Positions 44,214-55,936 are shown, counted from the stretch's first letter. The stretch is DNA of 64,000 bases from Pantoea rwandensis (GCF_002095475.1 NZ_MLFR01000003.1:124001-188000); one strand, 5' to 3'. The notes: generated by a model from the letters alone, not told the origin. A program made the numbers and translations.

Positions 44214-45213
44214 TAACACTAAGCAGGATTACCTGCTGCAGGCGATTGACCTGAAAAAACACTACCCGGTAAAGAAAGGGCTGTTTGGCCAAGAGCGCCT
44301 GGTCAAAGCACTGGATGGCGTCTCATTCAACCTCGAACGCGGCAAAACGTTGGCGGTGGTGGGGGAGTCCGGCTGTGGTAAATCCACTTTGGGCCGCCTG
44401 TTAACCATGATTGAAACGCCAACCGAAGGCCAGCTGTATTGGCACGGCCAGGACCTGCTGAAGCACGATCCACAGGCGCAAAAACTGCGTCGTCAGAAAA
44501 TTCAGATTGTGTTCCAGAACCCGTATGGCTCACTCAATCCACGCAAAAAAATCAGCCAGATTCTCGAAGAACCGCTGGTGATCAACACCTCGTTGACCAA
44601 AGCAGAACGCCGGGAAAAAACCCTGGAAATGATGGCGAAGGTCGGCTTGAAAACCGAGCACTACGATCGCTATCCGCATATGTTCTCCGGTGGCCAGCGT
44701 CAGCGTATTGCGATTGCGCGCGGTTTGATGCTCGATCCTGACGTGCTGATTGCCGATGAGCCCGTATCGGCGTTGGACGTTTCCGTGCGTGCTCAGGTAC
44801 TGAACCTGATGATGGATTTGCAGCAGGACTTGGGTTTGTCGTATGTGTTCATTTCCCACGACCTGTCTGTGGTAGAGCATATTGCCGACGAAGTGATGGT
44901 GATGTATCTCGGCCGCTGTGTGGAGCGGGGCAGTAAAGAGGCGATTTTCAGCAATCCGCGCCATCCTTACACGCAGGCATTATTATCAGCGACACCGCGT
45001 CTTAATCCTGATGAACGCCGTGAACGTATCAAACTCACCGGTGAGTTGCCTAGCCCGCTTAATCCGCCGCCGGGCTGTGCTTTTAACGCGCGCTGTCGTC
45101 GCCGGTTTGGCACCTGCGTGCAGTTACAGCCCAAACTCAAGCAGTATGGTGAGCAACAAATTGCCTGCTTTGCGGTTGATCAGGATGAGAACCAGCCGGT
45201 TGGCACGCCCTAA
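44203..45213 (+). CDS. dppF: Dipeptide ABC transporter ATPase DppF
   Basis: A 336-residue ATPase paired with DppD: Walker [11 protein letters not shown]-loop [15 protein letters not shown], signature [16 protein letters not shown], Walker [14 protein letters not shown], and C-terminal [14 protein letters not shown]. The start [26 protein letters not shown] at 44203 matches E. coli; the longer frame from 44059 lies inside dppD. It is the last gene of the operon. Confidence 0.96.
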   Translation: MSLDNTKQDYLLQAIDLKKHYPVKKGLFGQERLVKALDGVSFNLERGKTLAVVGESGCGKSTLGRLLTMIETPTEGQLYWHGQDLLKHDPQAQKLRRQKIQIVFQNPYGSLNPRKKISQILEEPLVINTSLTKAERREKTLEMMAKVGLKTEHYDRYPHMFSGGQRQRIAIARGLMLDPDVLIADEPVSALDVSVRAQVLNLMMDLQQDLGLSYVFISHDLSVVEHIADEVMVMYLGRCVERGSKEAIFSNPRHPYTQALLSATPRLNPDERRERIKLTGELPSPLNPPPGCAFNARCRRRFGTCVQLQPKLKQYGEQQIACFAVDQDENQPVGTP

Positions 45214-45232
45214 ATTACCGCCAAAAATGATT

Positions 45233-45260
45233 AAAGACTCCTTCGGGAGTCTTTTTTTTT
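45233..45260 (+). terminator. Intrinsic terminator of the dpp operon
   Basis: AAAGACTCC pairs with GGAGTCTTT around a UUCG tetraloop, followed by a run of Ts, 20 bases after the dppF stop. Confidence 0.92.
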
Positions 45261-45686
45261 ACTTCAATACACTTCAGTAAAATTAAAGGCTGACCTGTTT
45301 CACAGAAAAGGGGTTTGAAATGTATTACGCCGCTGAATCTGTTATTGATTGGTCCTGATAAAGATATAATTTGTTAAGGCAAATTCCGAATAATGTCAGG
45401 GTTGTGTGAGCGTTCTCACATTGGAGTAAAATCTGTAACTTGGCCCACTTTGAATACATATCAGTAGCTTAGGTTAATATCCACTGCGTTATTATTTCAG
45501 TTAATCGATATTAATTAATCCCCGGCCATAAATAACAGCATGTTTTTTGCATCATCAAATTTTCAATCCTTTAGATAAAACTCTTTTGTCGAGTTTGGTG
45601 TTTTAATAATCAGAATTCTCTCACCGTCTTTTAATGTGTGTGCTATATTCCAGGAAAATTCCCTCCCGTTTTTACAGGCTCTGATC
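45261..45686 (+). other. A/T-rich region upstream of the type I bcs operon
   Basis: About 425 bases with no gene recognised. It should contain the promoter of the bcsO-Q-A-B-C-D-Z operon. Many TTAAT/ATTAAT tracts make a curved or H-NS-bound region plausible. No specific operator was identified. Confidence 0.4.
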
Positions 45687-46451
45687 ATGAAGAATTACGA
45701 CGATCTGCAGCGTTTTAAAGAAAAGACCAAAACGCTTGATATCGCTTTTAAGGATATGTCTGGGCAATCGCAGGAAGCGGATCACAGTCAATGGGCGATT
45801 ATCCGCCAATTGGGCACCCATAATGAGCCGGAATTAGGTAGCGGTCAGCGTATTGACCTACCTCAGCCTCAACCTATTCGTGGTGATGAATTTGTGGCGC
45901 CTGCCCAGCCTGCGCCTGCAGCGGTCGCGCCACTCTCTGGCACCACACGCGGTTCGATTCTTGATAGTCTGGCCGCCACCGCGCCAGTCGAATCAACGCC
46001 TGCTGTGCCACCGACGGGGGTTTCTTCGCTATTCCCACCGGCACCCGCGGCTAAGCCAGCACCTTCTGTGATTGCTCAGGCACCGAAAGCGACACACGTT
46101 GAGCGTCAGGCAACCACTTCACTGTTTCCACCGGCGCCCGCCAAACCAGCGGCCGCCAGCGAGCCAGCCCCGGTGACGGCTCCTGTCCCCGTCTCTGCTG
46201 CCCCGGCTGCGCCAGTGTTTGCCGCACCCGCAGAGTCAGCACGTATAGCGCCAGTGCTAGCCGCGCCCGCAGAGTCAGTACGTTCAGCACCTGCGCCAAC
46301 GTTCGCCGCGTCGGCTGAACCGGCGCGACCAGCCGCTACCACACCATCACGCTTTGGTGCGCTGTTCCGCTCACGTCCTGCGGAACCTGCTAATATTTCT
46401 AAAGAAACACCATTAAAACCGCTACTGGAGAAGATTGCGCTATGCCGTTAG
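45687..46451 (+). CDS. bcsO: BcsO, proline-rich cellulose biosynthesis protein
   Basis: A 254-residue protein with a charged N-terminal domain (MKNYDDLQRFKEKTKTLDIAFKDMSGQSQ, WAIIRQLG) followed by a long Pro/Ala-rich tail. The tail has repeats such as SLFPPAPA and VLAAPAESVRSAP (about residues 75-220) and ends in a basic FGALFRSRPAEP segment. This matches BcsO of type I cellulose operons, an accessory protein of uncertain role found with bcsQ and bcsD. It overlaps bcsQ by ten bases. The start at 45687 was preferred to 45636. Low complexity makes exact homology hard to judge. Confidence 0.72.
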   Translation: MKNYDDLQRFKEKTKTLDIAFKDMSGQSQEADHSQWAIIRQLGTHNEPELGSGQRIDLPQPQPIRGDEFVAPAQPAPAAVAPLSGTTRGSILDSLAATAPVESTPAVPPTGVSSLFPPAPAAKPAPSVIAQAPKATHVERQATTSLFPPAPAKPAAASEPAPVTAPVPVSAAPAAPVFAAPAESARIAPVLAAPAESVRSAPAPTFAASAEPARPAATTPSRFGALFRSRPAEPANISKETPLKPLLEKIALCR

Positions 46452-47241
46452 TTTGTGTGTGCTCGCCAAAAGGGGGAGTAGGGAAAACCACTATGGCGGC
46501 CAACCTTGCATGGAGTCTGGCACGTGCCGGCAGCAAGGTGTTGGCAATCGATTTCGATGTCCAGAACGCATTGCGCCTGCATTTTGGGGTACCGCTGCAT
46601 GATGGTCGTGGTTTTGTCGCGCGCTCTGAAGAGCAGGCGGACTGGAGCCAGTCTATCCTCACCACCGGCGGGAATATTTTCGTCATGCCATACGGTGATG
46701 TGACGGAAGAGCAGCGTGAGCGTTTCGAAGAGAACCTGGTAAAAGACCCGCATTTTCTGCGTCGCGGTCTGGACACGGTATTAAATTACCCGGGACTGGT
46801 CATTATTGCCGATTTCCCCCCGGCCCAGGCCCAGCGCTTAAAGCTATGCAGGCATTAGCCGATATGCATTTAGTGGTGATGCTCGCGGATACCGCCTCTG
46901 TTTCTCTGCTGCCGCAAATTGAAAATGACCGGATGATTGGTCAGCCACTAAATAATAAGCGTGGTCATTATTTCGTATTAAACCAGAGTGACAATCGCCG
47001 CAATATTAGCCGTGAGGTCACTGCTTTTATGCAGCAGCGATTGGGCGAGAACTTATTGGGCGTCGTCCACCGTGATGAAAGTGTCGCGGAAGCCAATGCC
47101 TCGCAACAGTCAGTATTTGATTTCAGCCCAGCTTCGGCAGCGGCGTTTGATATCGAACTGGTGGCGAAACGGGTGGCAAATATCTTGGATGTAACCGTGG
47201 GTAACGGTGAAGTTCAGGCGCCTATTCGCAGCCATTATTAA
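46442..47241 (+). pseudogene. bcsQ: BcsQ, MinD/ParA-like cellulose ATPase (single-base frameshift)
   Basis: A ParA/MinD-family ATPase that helps localise the cellulose machinery. The deviant Walker A SPKGGVGKTTMAANLAWSL (about residues 8-26) and the switch region LAIDFDVQNALRL are present. As written the frame ends early after DFPPAQAQRL. Adding one G in the run CCCCCCGGCCC near 46822 restores DFPPGPGPALKAMQALADMHLVVMLADTASVSLLPQIEN and a full 266-residue protein ending at 47241. It lies between bcsO and bcsA. Confidence 0.88.
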
Positions 47242-47296
47242 CAGTCTGGCGTTGCCAGACAGAAATAATAACAACACAGCTTCTTCAGGGTGAATC

Positions 47297-49402
47297 ATGA
47301 GTAAACTCGGGTTTTACCTGCTGCTGCTGGTGCTCGCACCAGTGGCCGCGGTAGTCATCATCACGCCTATGGACAGCCAGAAACAATATATCTTTGGCTT
47401 AATCAGCATCGGGATGATGTTCTTACTGGGCTTCAGCAAAAGCCGCAAAATAACTGTTGTTATGGTTATCCTCTCTGCGCTGATGTCGACCCGATATATC
47501 TGGTGGCGCACCACGGAGACGCTGCAGTTTAATTCTGAGGTTGAAGCCATTCTCGGCATCGGCCTATATCTGGCCGAACTGTATGTCTGGCTGATTCTTA
47601 TTCTTGGCTTCCTGCAGACGACTTGGCCCTTAAAGCGCACCATTGAACCGCTGCCGGAAGATACCAGTCTATGGCCGACGGTCGATATTTACGTACCTTC
47701 CTACAACGAAAGCCTTGATGTGGTTCGTGATACGGTGCTGGCCGCGCAGTGTATTGATTACCCGCGCGACAAGTTAAAGGTCTATTTGCTGGATGACGGT
47801 AAGCGCAGTGAGTTTGCGGTCTTTGCCGCGGATGTTGGCGTGGGCTATATCACGCGTGATGACAACCGCCACGCGAAAGCCGGTAACCTCAACCATGCAA
47901 TGAAAATCACCAAAGGTGAGCTGATTTGTATTTTTGACTGTGACCACGTGGCAACGCGCGCCTTCTTGCAGGCGACAGTGGGTCCTTTCCTGAAAGATCC
48001 CAAGCTGGCACTGCTGCAGACCCCACACTACTTTTACTCGCCCGATCCGTTTGAGCGTAACCTGCGCGCAGCGCGCAGCATCCCGAACGAAGGTGCACTG
48101 TTCTACGGCCCGGTTCAGCAGGGTAACGATAACTGGAATGCGACCTTCTTCTGCGGTTCCTGTGCGGTGATTCGTCGCAGCGCGCTGGAAGAAATTGGCG
48201 GCTTCGCGACCGAAACCGTGACTGAAGATGCGCATACCGCATTGAAAATGCAGCGTCTGGGCTGGGGTTCCGCGTTCCTGGCGATCCCACTGGCTGCTGG
48301 ACTGGCAACAGAGCGTCTGGGCTTGCACGTGGTTCAGCGTAACCGCTGGGCGCGTGGTATGACGCAGATTTTCCGCGTCGATAACCCGCTGTTTGGCCGA
48401 GGTCTGAAATGGCAGCAGCGTCTGTGCTACCTCAACGCCATGCTGCACTTCCAGTTTGGTCTACCGCGCGTCGCATTCCTGACGGCGCCGCTGGCGTATC
48501 TGTTGTTCAACCTGAACATCATTCATTCGTCGGCGTCGCTGATTTTTGCCTACGTATTGCCACATCTGGTGATGTCGCTCTACGTCAACTCGCGCATGAA
48601 CGGCAAGTTCCGTTACACCTTCTGGGGAGAAATCTACGAAACCGTCATGTGCTTCCACCTCGTTATTCCCACGCTGTTAACCATGCTGGCGCCTAAGCGC
48701 GGTAAATTTAACGTAACGGATAAAGGGGGCTTGCTGGATCAGGGCTTCTTCGATTTCCACATTGTACGTCCGCATGTGATTGTCGCGGTGCTGCTGACGA
48801 TTGGTATCGTGGCGGGTGTAGTGCGTGCTGTCGCGCATGACTACTTTGGCGTGGATCCTTACGTTATCGCCCTCAACGTAGGTTGGGCGGTGTTCAGCCT
48901 GATCATTCTGATGGCCGCGATTGCTGTGGCACGTGAAACTAAGCAGGTGCGTAAAACCATCCGTATCGAAGTGCAGATTCCCGCGGTGATCCATTACGCC
49001 AGCGGCATCTCTTCACGCACCCAAACCAGCGACCTGTCGATGGGGGGCGCGCAACTGGATGCACCGGATAATCGCCATGAGCACGATGAAATTGAAGAGA
49101 TCGATCTGCTGTTGAAATCGGGGGCTATCACCATCCCTGTCAGCAAAATCTCCGGTGATGATGAGAGTATCCGCCTGCGCTTTGGCGATATGCCGCTGGC
49201 ACGCCGCCGTGAACTGGTGCGCGTTGTGCTGGCACGTGCGGACGCGTGGATTCAGCCGGAATACAAGCAGGACAACCCGCTGGTTTCATTGGGCACCATT
49301 ATTCGCACCGTATTTGAGCTGTTCTGGCTGACCTGGAAAGATCGCCGTGAGAAGCGTAAGCGTAACAAGCAGGCCGCCGTAAATGAGGACAGCGCAGCAT
49401 GA
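47297..49402 (+). CDS. bcsA: Cellulose synthase catalytic subunit (type I operon)
   Basis: A 701-residue membrane glycosyltransferase (GT2) that polymerises UDP-glucose into cellulose and exports the chain. Catalytic motifs are DDG (166-168), DCD (214-216), TED (309-311) and QRNRW (347-351). Membrane helices flank the GT domain. A C-terminal PilZ domain with R552-KTI-R556 and D579-LSMGG binds cyclic di-GMP, so activity should be c-di-GMP dependent. E. coli BcsA is longer (about 870 residues) through an N-terminal extension lacking here. It overlaps bcsB by ATGA. Confidence 0.95.
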   Translation: MSKLGFYLLLLVLAPVAAVVIITPMDSQKQYIFGLISIGMMFLLGFSKSRKITVVMVILSALMSTRYIWWRTTETLQFNSEVEAILGIGLYLAELYVWLILILGFLQTTWPLKRTIEPLPEDTSLWPTVDIYVPSYNESLDVVRDTVLAAQCIDYPRDKLKVYLLDDGKRSEFAVFAADVGVGYITRDDNRHAKAGNLNHAMKITKGELICIFDCDHVATRAFLQATVGPFLKDPKLALLQTPHYFYSPDPFERNLRAARSIPNEGALFYGPVQQGNDNWNATFFCGSCAVIRRSALEEIGGFATETVTEDAHTALKMQRLGWGSAFLAIPLAAGLATERLGLHVVQRNRWARGMTQIFRVDNPLFGRGLKWQQRLCYLNAMLHFQFGLPRVAFLTAPLAYLLFNLNIIHSSASLIFAYVLPHLVMSLYVNSRMNGKFRYTFWGEIYETVMCFHLVIPTLLTMLAPKRGKFNVTDKGGLLDQGFFDFHIVRPHVIVAVLLTIGIVAGVVRAVAHDYFGVDPYVIALNVGWAVFSLIILMAAIAVARETKQVRKTIRIEVQIPAVIHYASGISSRTQTSDLSMGGAQLDAPDNRHEHDEIEEIDLLLKSGAITIPVSKISGDDESIRLRFGDMPLARRRELVRVVLARADAWIQPEYKQDNPLVSLGTIIRTVFELFWLTWKDRREKRKRNKQAAVNEDSAA

Positions 49403-51924
49403 AAAATTTGACGCAAACGTTGCTGGCAAGCTCGCTGGCAACGGCGCTGATGCTCGCCCCTGCTTGGGCAGAAACGCCAGCGGTCACGCAGGATAGCTCC
49501 GCGCTGTCCAACGTGCCGCCACCGCAAGGTATTCAAAGCGAAGCCGATACCCAGCTGCAACAAGCCGCCGGAGCCACGCCTTATGCGCCTGTGGAAAATG
49601 CGCCCGCCGCCGCCCCTGCTGCGACGGATGCACCCGCTGTAACGGATACACCTGCTGTGACCGATGCCCCAGCTGGGATGGATGCCCCCGCACCTGAGAT
49701 GGTGTTGCCGACGGTAGCTCCCGCGGCACCGGTTGCGATGCCTGCGGCCAGTGCGATGCTGAACCAGCCGGTCAGCAGCACGATTTCAGTGGCGCAAATG
49801 GGTCAGCCTCAGGGGATAACCCTGACCGGCGGCCAGTTGCAATCCGGTATTGTCTTCACGTTGCCCAGTGATGAAGTGATCACCAACGCGCACCTCAATC
49901 TGTCGCTGCGCGTCTCAGCAGCGCTGGCGGCGCGCAACACCTCACTGCAACTGATGCTGAACGGTCAGCCGTTAGGAACGTTGCCGTTAGGTTCGAGTGA
50001 CAGCGATGTCAGCGACTATCAGCTGGATATTCCCGCAGCGATGGTGGTGTCGAGCAACAACCTGAGTTTCAAAATCAACGATGCAGACAAACTGCTGTGT
50101 GAGAAAGAGAGCGCACAGCAGTATCAGGTCTCCATCCTGCCGAAAACCACGCTGAGCCTTGAAGGCCAGCAGCTGAATATCGGCACCAGCCTGCGCAACT
50201 TCCCGCGTCCCTTTATGGATGCACAGCGCATGACACCCGCCAGCGTAACCTTTGGTTTTGCTGCCAACGTTGCGCCTGACAGTGTGAGCGCAGCGGCGTT
50301 AGTGGCATCCTGGATGGGTATTCAGTCTGACTATCGTGGCATCCGTTTCCCGGTGGTACGTGGCGACTTGCCTGAGCATAACGGCATTCTGGTCGGCCAT
50401 CCGGGCGACAAAATTGGCAGTGTCACCCTACCTGCCACCAACGGCCCACTGCTACAGGTGATCGACAACCCGAACAACCCAGTTTACAAGCTGCTATTGG
50501 TCGTCGGTGCTGATGATGCGCAGTTACGTCAGGCGGCGAACCGTTTGACCACCCAGCCGCTGGCGACCGATGCCAGTAGCCTCAACGTGCAGCCACAGCA
50601 GATTGGCACGCGTAAGCCTTACGACGCACCGCGCTGGATTAATACCAGCCGTCCAGTCCGTCTGAGTGAACTGCTGCGTAAAGATCAGAGCCTGACCACC
50701 ACTGGTATCTGGCACGATGCACTGAGCGTGAACTTCCGCGCCGCGCCGGATCTGTTTATGTGGGATGGCGACACCATTCCTGTGGAGCTGCACTATCGCT
50801 TCCCGTCAGAGAGCTGGATTGATGAGAACAACTCGTTCCTTAACGTGATGATCAACGGCAATTTCTTGCGCAACCTGACGGTGAACAAAGTCGGTCTGCT
50901 GGAGAGTGCCTGGCATCGTTTGGGGGGGGACGCACGTCAGGAACACTACACCCTGAAGCTGGAGCCGTATCTGATTTACGGTGACAACCAGCTGGCGCTC
51001 TATTTCAACATCAAGCCGAAAGCGGATGCGCCTTGCGGTGTGCTGCTGAACAACAACATCAAGAGCCGCATTGAAGATGATTCGTGGATCGATCTGAGCC
51101 ACACACGTCACTTCACCATGCTGCCCAACCTGTCCTATTTCGTTGGTGCGTCGTTCCCGTTCTCGCGTCTGGCAGACTTCTCGCAGACCACCTTGCTGCT
51201 GCCGGAAAAACCAACGGATGCCGAGATCTCGACGCTGCTGGATATGTCTTCACGTGCGGGTAATGCCACGGGCGTGCCCCTGGTGCAGAACCAGGTGCTG
51301 TTTGGCCTGCCGAATGGTGGCACCAATCTGACGCGTCTGCAGCAAAGCGATTTGCTGGCGGTGAGCACCACGCAGAACAGTGAGTTCAATCAGCAGATGT
51401 TGGCCAACACGCCGTATGAAACCAGCGGCAACACGCTGGGGGTGAAAGATCCTACTACGTGGGACAAGCTGCGTGGCTGGCTGACCGGTGACTGGTATCG
51501 CCAGCAACTGGATGCCGATCGCTACTTCTCCTCCAATGAAGCGTGGCGTGGTTTTGTCAGTTACCGCTCGCCATGGAATGCGGATCGTTTAGTCGTTATG
51601 ACCGTCGCAACCAGCGATCAGCAACTGTTGCGTCTGCATGAAGACCTGAATTCGCCGCGCATCAACGCAGGTATTCGCGGTGATACCGCCATCATCACTG
51701 ATGAGAACGGTATTCGTAGCTTCCGCGTGGGACCGCAATTCCCGAGCGGGGAAATGCCGTGGTACATGATGGTGGTGTGGTATGCCAACCAGCACTCCGT
51801 GCTGATGGCGCTGGCGGCACTGCTGCTTTCCGCGCTGGTCGGTGGTAGCGCTTGGGCGATGTTGAAACGTCATGCATGGCGACGTCTCAACCCGAAGGCT
51901 GATAGCAAGTCCGGCAAGAAGTAA
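49399..51924 (+). CDS. bcsB: Cellulose synthase regulatory subunit BcsB (type I operon)
   Basis: An 841-residue periplasmic protein, anchored by one C-terminal helix (HSVLMALAALLLSALVGGSAWAML), that guides the glucan chain. It has a signal peptide (LLASSLATALMLAPAWA) and then a Pro/Ala/Thr-rich stretch with short VTDTPA/VTDAPA repeats (residues about 60-125). The BcsB fold follows (SGIVFTLPSDEVITNAHLNLSLRVSAAL, RPFMDAQRMTPASVTFGF). The low-complexity linker is longer than in the second BcsB of this window. It lies in one operon with bcsA and bcsC. Confidence 0.93.
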   Translation: MKNLTQTLLASSLATALMLAPAWAETPAVTQDSSALSNVPPPQGIQSEADTQLQQAAGATPYAPVENAPAAAPAATDAPAVTDTPAVTDAPAGMDAPAPEMVLPTVAPAAPVAMPAASAMLNQPVSSTISVAQMGQPQGITLTGGQLQSGIVFTLPSDEVITNAHLNLSLRVSAALAARNTSLQLMLNGQPLGTLPLGSSDSDVSDYQLDIPAAMVVSSNNLSFKINDADKLLCEKESAQQYQVSILPKTTLSLEGQQLNIGTSLRNFPRPFMDAQRMTPASVTFGFAANVAPDSVSAAALVASWMGIQSDYRGIRFPVVRGDLPEHNGILVGHPGDKIGSVTLPATNGPLLQVIDNPNNPVYKLLLVVGADDAQLRQAANRLTTQPLATDASSLNVQPQQIGTRKPYDAPRWINTSRPVRLSELLRKDQSLTTTGIWHDALSVNFRAAPDLFMWDGDTIPVELHYRFPSESWIDENNSFLNVMINGNFLRNLTVNKVGLLESAWHRLGGDARQEHYTLKLEPYLIYGDNQLALYFNIKPKADAPCGVLLNNNIKSRIEDDSWIDLSHTRHFTMLPNLSYFVGASFPFSRLADFSQTTLLLPEKPTDAEISTLLDMSSRAGNATGVPLVQNQVLFGLPNGGTNLTRLQQSDLLAVSTTQNSEFNQQMLANTPYETSGNTLGVKDPTTWDKLRGWLTGDWYRQQLDADRYFSSNEAWRGFVSYRSPWNADRLVVMTVATSDQQLLRLHEDLNSPRINAGIRGDTAIITDENGIRSFRVGPQFPSGEMPWYMMVVWYANQHSVLMALAALLLSALVGGSAWAMLKRHAWRRLNPKADSKSGKK

Positions 51925-51935
51925 GGATAAAAACA

Positions 51936-54900
51936 ATGAAAAAAATCTGTTAAGTGCCGGTATTCGCCATGCTCTGATTTTGGGTGGGGCGCTGACGCTC
52001 TCTCAGCCGCTGTTGGCGGCAGAGAGCACCAATCCTGCGTTACAAGCGCTGTTCGATCAGGCGGCTTACTGGCATCAGAAAGCGCATGACGATTTAGCCA
52101 AATCTTCGCTGCAAAAAGTGTTGATGGTGGAGCCGAACAACACTCAGGCTCTCTATCTGCTGGCGCTCTATTCCCAGCAGAGTGGCAGCACGGCGGAAGC
52201 GGCACAGTGGCGCGCGCGTCTCAGCGCGGCCTCGCCGAACGATCCGCACCTCAGCGAATTGGATAATGCACGTCAGTTGCAAACCATCCCGCAGGCGCAG
52301 CTGTCTCTGGCGCGCCAGCAGGCACGCAGCGGCAATATCGCGGCTTCGCTGCAAACCTGGCGCAATACCTTTAACGGCAATGAGCCACCACCGAGCGTGG
52401 CGGCTGAGTACTATCTGACGATGGCGGGTGACCGTTCCCTGCTGCCGCAGGCGGTTGAAGCGTTGCGTCAATTCTCTGCCGATCATCCGCAGGATACTGG
52501 CGCAAAACTGGCGCTGGGTAAGGCGATGACTTACCAGGAATCAACCCGTCGTCAAGGGATTGATGTGCTGGCAGGGCTGGCGGATGGCAACAAAGAAGCC
52601 GACCGTTCATTGCGTCAGGCGCTGCTGTGGCTCGGTCCACAAGCGTCCGATGCTTCGCTGTATCAAACCTGGCAACAGCGTCATCCGCAAGATAATGCGG
52701 TGATGGATTACTACCGCAAAAATGTCGGCGGTGCTGAGAAGGGCGCGGGCTTTACGGCGCTTAACAGTGGTGATGTCAGCAACGCGCAGAACAACTTTGA
52801 GAAAGTGCTGCAAGCTAACCCGCAGGATGCGGATGCCTTGGCCGGTATGGGCTATGTGGCACAGCGAGCCGGGCGTTACGCCGAAGCCGCCGATTACCTG
52901 ACGCGCGCCGCGCAAATGGGCGGCGATCAGAGCGAAGCTCGCCAGAAACAGGCGTCTGATGCACGCTTCTATGCCCAGTTGGCGACCGCGCAGCAGGCAC
53001 TGAAAAACGGTGATAGCGCACAGGCACTTTCACTGAGTGAGCCACTGACTCAGGCGGAGGGCGAGAAAGGCGTTTCAGCCAAGCTGTTCCGTGCTGATGT
53101 GCAGCGCCGCAGTAATCAGCTGGACCAAGCGGAGCAGAGCTATCGCTCTATCCTGCAGAGCGATCCTAATAACCGCAACGCTAAAGAAGGGCTGTTCTAC
53201 GTACTGCGTCAGCAGAACCGGAGCGCCGAGGCGAATACATTGCTGGCCTCTCTGCCGGACAGTGTGCGTCAAAGTGTGGCCCCGCGCGGTAACAGCACCG
53301 ACCCGATTCGTGCTCAGGCGAAGCGCGAGCTAGCGGCAGGTAACAACAGTGCGGCGATTGCCACCCTGAACAGTGGAATTCAGCGCTATCCCAACGATGG
53401 TTGGCTGCGTCTGGACCTTGCGCGTATTTACCGTGCGCAGGGTGACAACATGATGGCCGCTAATATCATGCAGCCATCAATGCGCACCGGGGCGAGCACC
53501 GCTGAACTCTATGCGGGTGCCTTGAACGCCAGCGAAAGTGGTGCCTGGCAGCAGGCGAGTCTGCTGCTGTCGCGCATTCCTAACGGCAGTAAAAGCAGCG
53601 ATATGCGCGAACTGGCGCAGCGTGTGAACTTCAACCTGCAAATGACCACTGCCGATCAATATCTGGCGCAGGGTTCGAATGCCGCTGCGGCCAACACCCT
53701 ACGGGCGCTGGCGGCTTCACCCCCATCAAATCCTGTGGATGCGGGTAACCTGGCCCAGAAGCTGGCGAAAGCGGGCGATCTCACCACGGCGGTTTCTGTG
53801 GTGCGCAGCAATATGCAACGTGGCATTCAGGGCAACGCCGGTGATTACGCGGCGCAGGTCGCGGTGCTTAATCAGGCGGGTCTGAATAGCGAAGCGCAGA
53901 GCTTCCTTAGCAGCCCAGAGTTGCAGTCACGCAGTACGCCAACGCAGTTGGCAGGGATTCGCAACGGCTACGTGATCAACGAAGTGGATCGTCTGCGTGA
54001 GCAGAAACAGTATGCCGCCGCTTATGACAAGCTGGTGGGGGCACTGCAGCACGATCCGCAGAACCGTGATTTGATGTTTGCGATGGCGCGACTGTATCAG
54101 TCCGGCAAAATGAACAAAGAAGCGGGTGTGGTTTACGACTACCTGATGACACAGGATACGCCGACACAAGATGCGCGTACCGGGGCCATCAACGTGGCGC
54201 TGGCCAATAGCGATGTGAACAAAGCGAACACATTAACGCGTGGCCTGAATAGCGAGCAGTCACCGGATCGTCAACTGCTGTTGGCGCGCGTGGCAGAAGC
54301 CAATGGTGAGCACGCGCAAGCCATGAGCTATCTACGCAGTGCGCGTGGGCAGCTGATTGGCCTGCAAGGCGCGACCAATGGTAGCACCCCAAGTGTGGGG
54401 GGGCTGGCATTGGCAGACAATCCGTTTATCAATCGCGGCAGTTCGCCAGTCGGGCGTTCACCGTCCGCTTATGGTGCCGTGATGCCTTGGCAAAATTCGC
54501 CGGATGTGACCAGCAGCGCGTCAGGTGCAACGCTGGCCAGCAACACCCCAGCCATTCAGCAGAGCCAGACGTTACGTCAGATCGACAATATGATGGATGA
54601 TCTGCAAGAAAAAACCGGTTCATGGGCGATTGGCGGCGTGCAGATTCGTGGACGAGATGGTGAGTCTGGCTTGAGTAAGCTAACCGAAGCGAAAGCACCA
54701 CTGACATGGTCAACTTCGCCATTTGGTGACTCTCGCTTTGAATTCACCGTGACGCCGGTTTCACTCAGCGCGGGGTCAGCGAGTGGCGATTCATGGCGAC
54801 GCTTTGGTAGCAATGCTGTGTCGAATGCCGTGCAAAACATGGTCACTACTATCAACAATGAAGGTAATGCCACGACAACCAGCACGACTCTCCAGAATTT

Positions 54901-55936
54901 ACTGACAAAGTATGGTGCCACGACTACCGATTTGGCAGGGATCACCTTTGATGACCTTAATCCTCTGACGTCAACCGGTGCGAGCAACCTTAACTGGCTA
55001 AACACCCATCAGGATGTGAAGAATTATTTGATCGCCTCTTCGCTGAAACCGAGTCTGACTCAAGCGGGATCTAACTCGACTGATTCACAGAATGCTTCTG
55101 GCGTTGAGCTGAGCATGGCGCTGAAGGGCGACAATTATAAAATTGATTTGGGCAGCACGCCTTTAGGCCAGGATCTCAGTACGCTGGTTGGCGGTGTTCA
55201 GTGGGCGCCGAAGCTGACAGATTATTTGACCCTGATCTTGACGGGTGAACGCCGAGCAGTAACAGACAGCTTGCTTTCTTATGTGGGTGTTAAAGATTCA
55301 CTGACAGGAGAAACATGGGGTCGTGTGACGAAGAACGGCGGTAATGCGTTACTGAGCTATGACAATGGCGATGCAGGTTTCTATGCGGGTGCTGGTGCGT
55401 ACAGTTACTTGGGTAACAACGTTGCCAGCAATAAAAGTCTGCAAGCGAATGCGGGGGCTTATATTCGACCGCTTCACTCCGAAGATCGTGAGTTGAAAGC
55501 CGGCATGAGTGTCTCCTGGATGGACTTCTCCAAAAACCTTAGCTACTACAGCTATGGTCAGGGCGGATATTTCAGCCCCCAGGATTATGCATCTATTTCG
55601 TTCCCGGTTGATTACACCCGCAAATATGATGATTTGAGTCTGAAAGTCGGTGGCTCAGTGGGTTATCAATCTTACAGTCAGGATAAGAGTGCTTACTTCC
55701 CTAACAATCCTGATTTGCAGGCCTTCATGAATGAGATGGTGACCGACGGTTTTGCTAAAGAAGCTTATTACAGTGGTGGAAGCAAAAACGGTATTGGTTA
55801 CAACGTACATGCCGGTGCAGATTACAAAATTAACAAAGATGTCATCGTGGGCGGCCAGTTAGGCTACGACACCTTTGGCGATTACAACGAAAGCACAGCG
55901 AATCTGTACTTACGTTACATGTTCGGAGACAACTAA
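51936..55936 (+). CDS. bcsC: Cellulose synthase outer-membrane subunit BcsC (type I operon; start frameshifted)
   Basis: A cellulose exporter of about 1333 residues: periplasmic TPR repeats (about 40-850) followed by a C-terminal outer-membrane barrel (BcsC_C, from about TLVGGVQWAPKLTDYL to YLRYMFGDN). The natural start is ATG 51936 after AAGGA, but the seven-A run at 51939-51945 sends it to a stop after four more codons. One additional A restores MKKNLLSAGIRHALILGGALTLSQPLLAAES, a typical signal peptide. The body of the gene is open. Before the barrel lies a Ser/Thr/Asn-rich stretch of about 110 residues, longer than in the second BcsC. The stop shares one base with bcsD. Confidence 0.9.

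Noticed and set aside
45687-46451. BcsR/YhjR as the gene before bcsQ
   Set aside because: BcsR is about 60 residues and lacks the long Pro/Ala tail; BcsO fits better.
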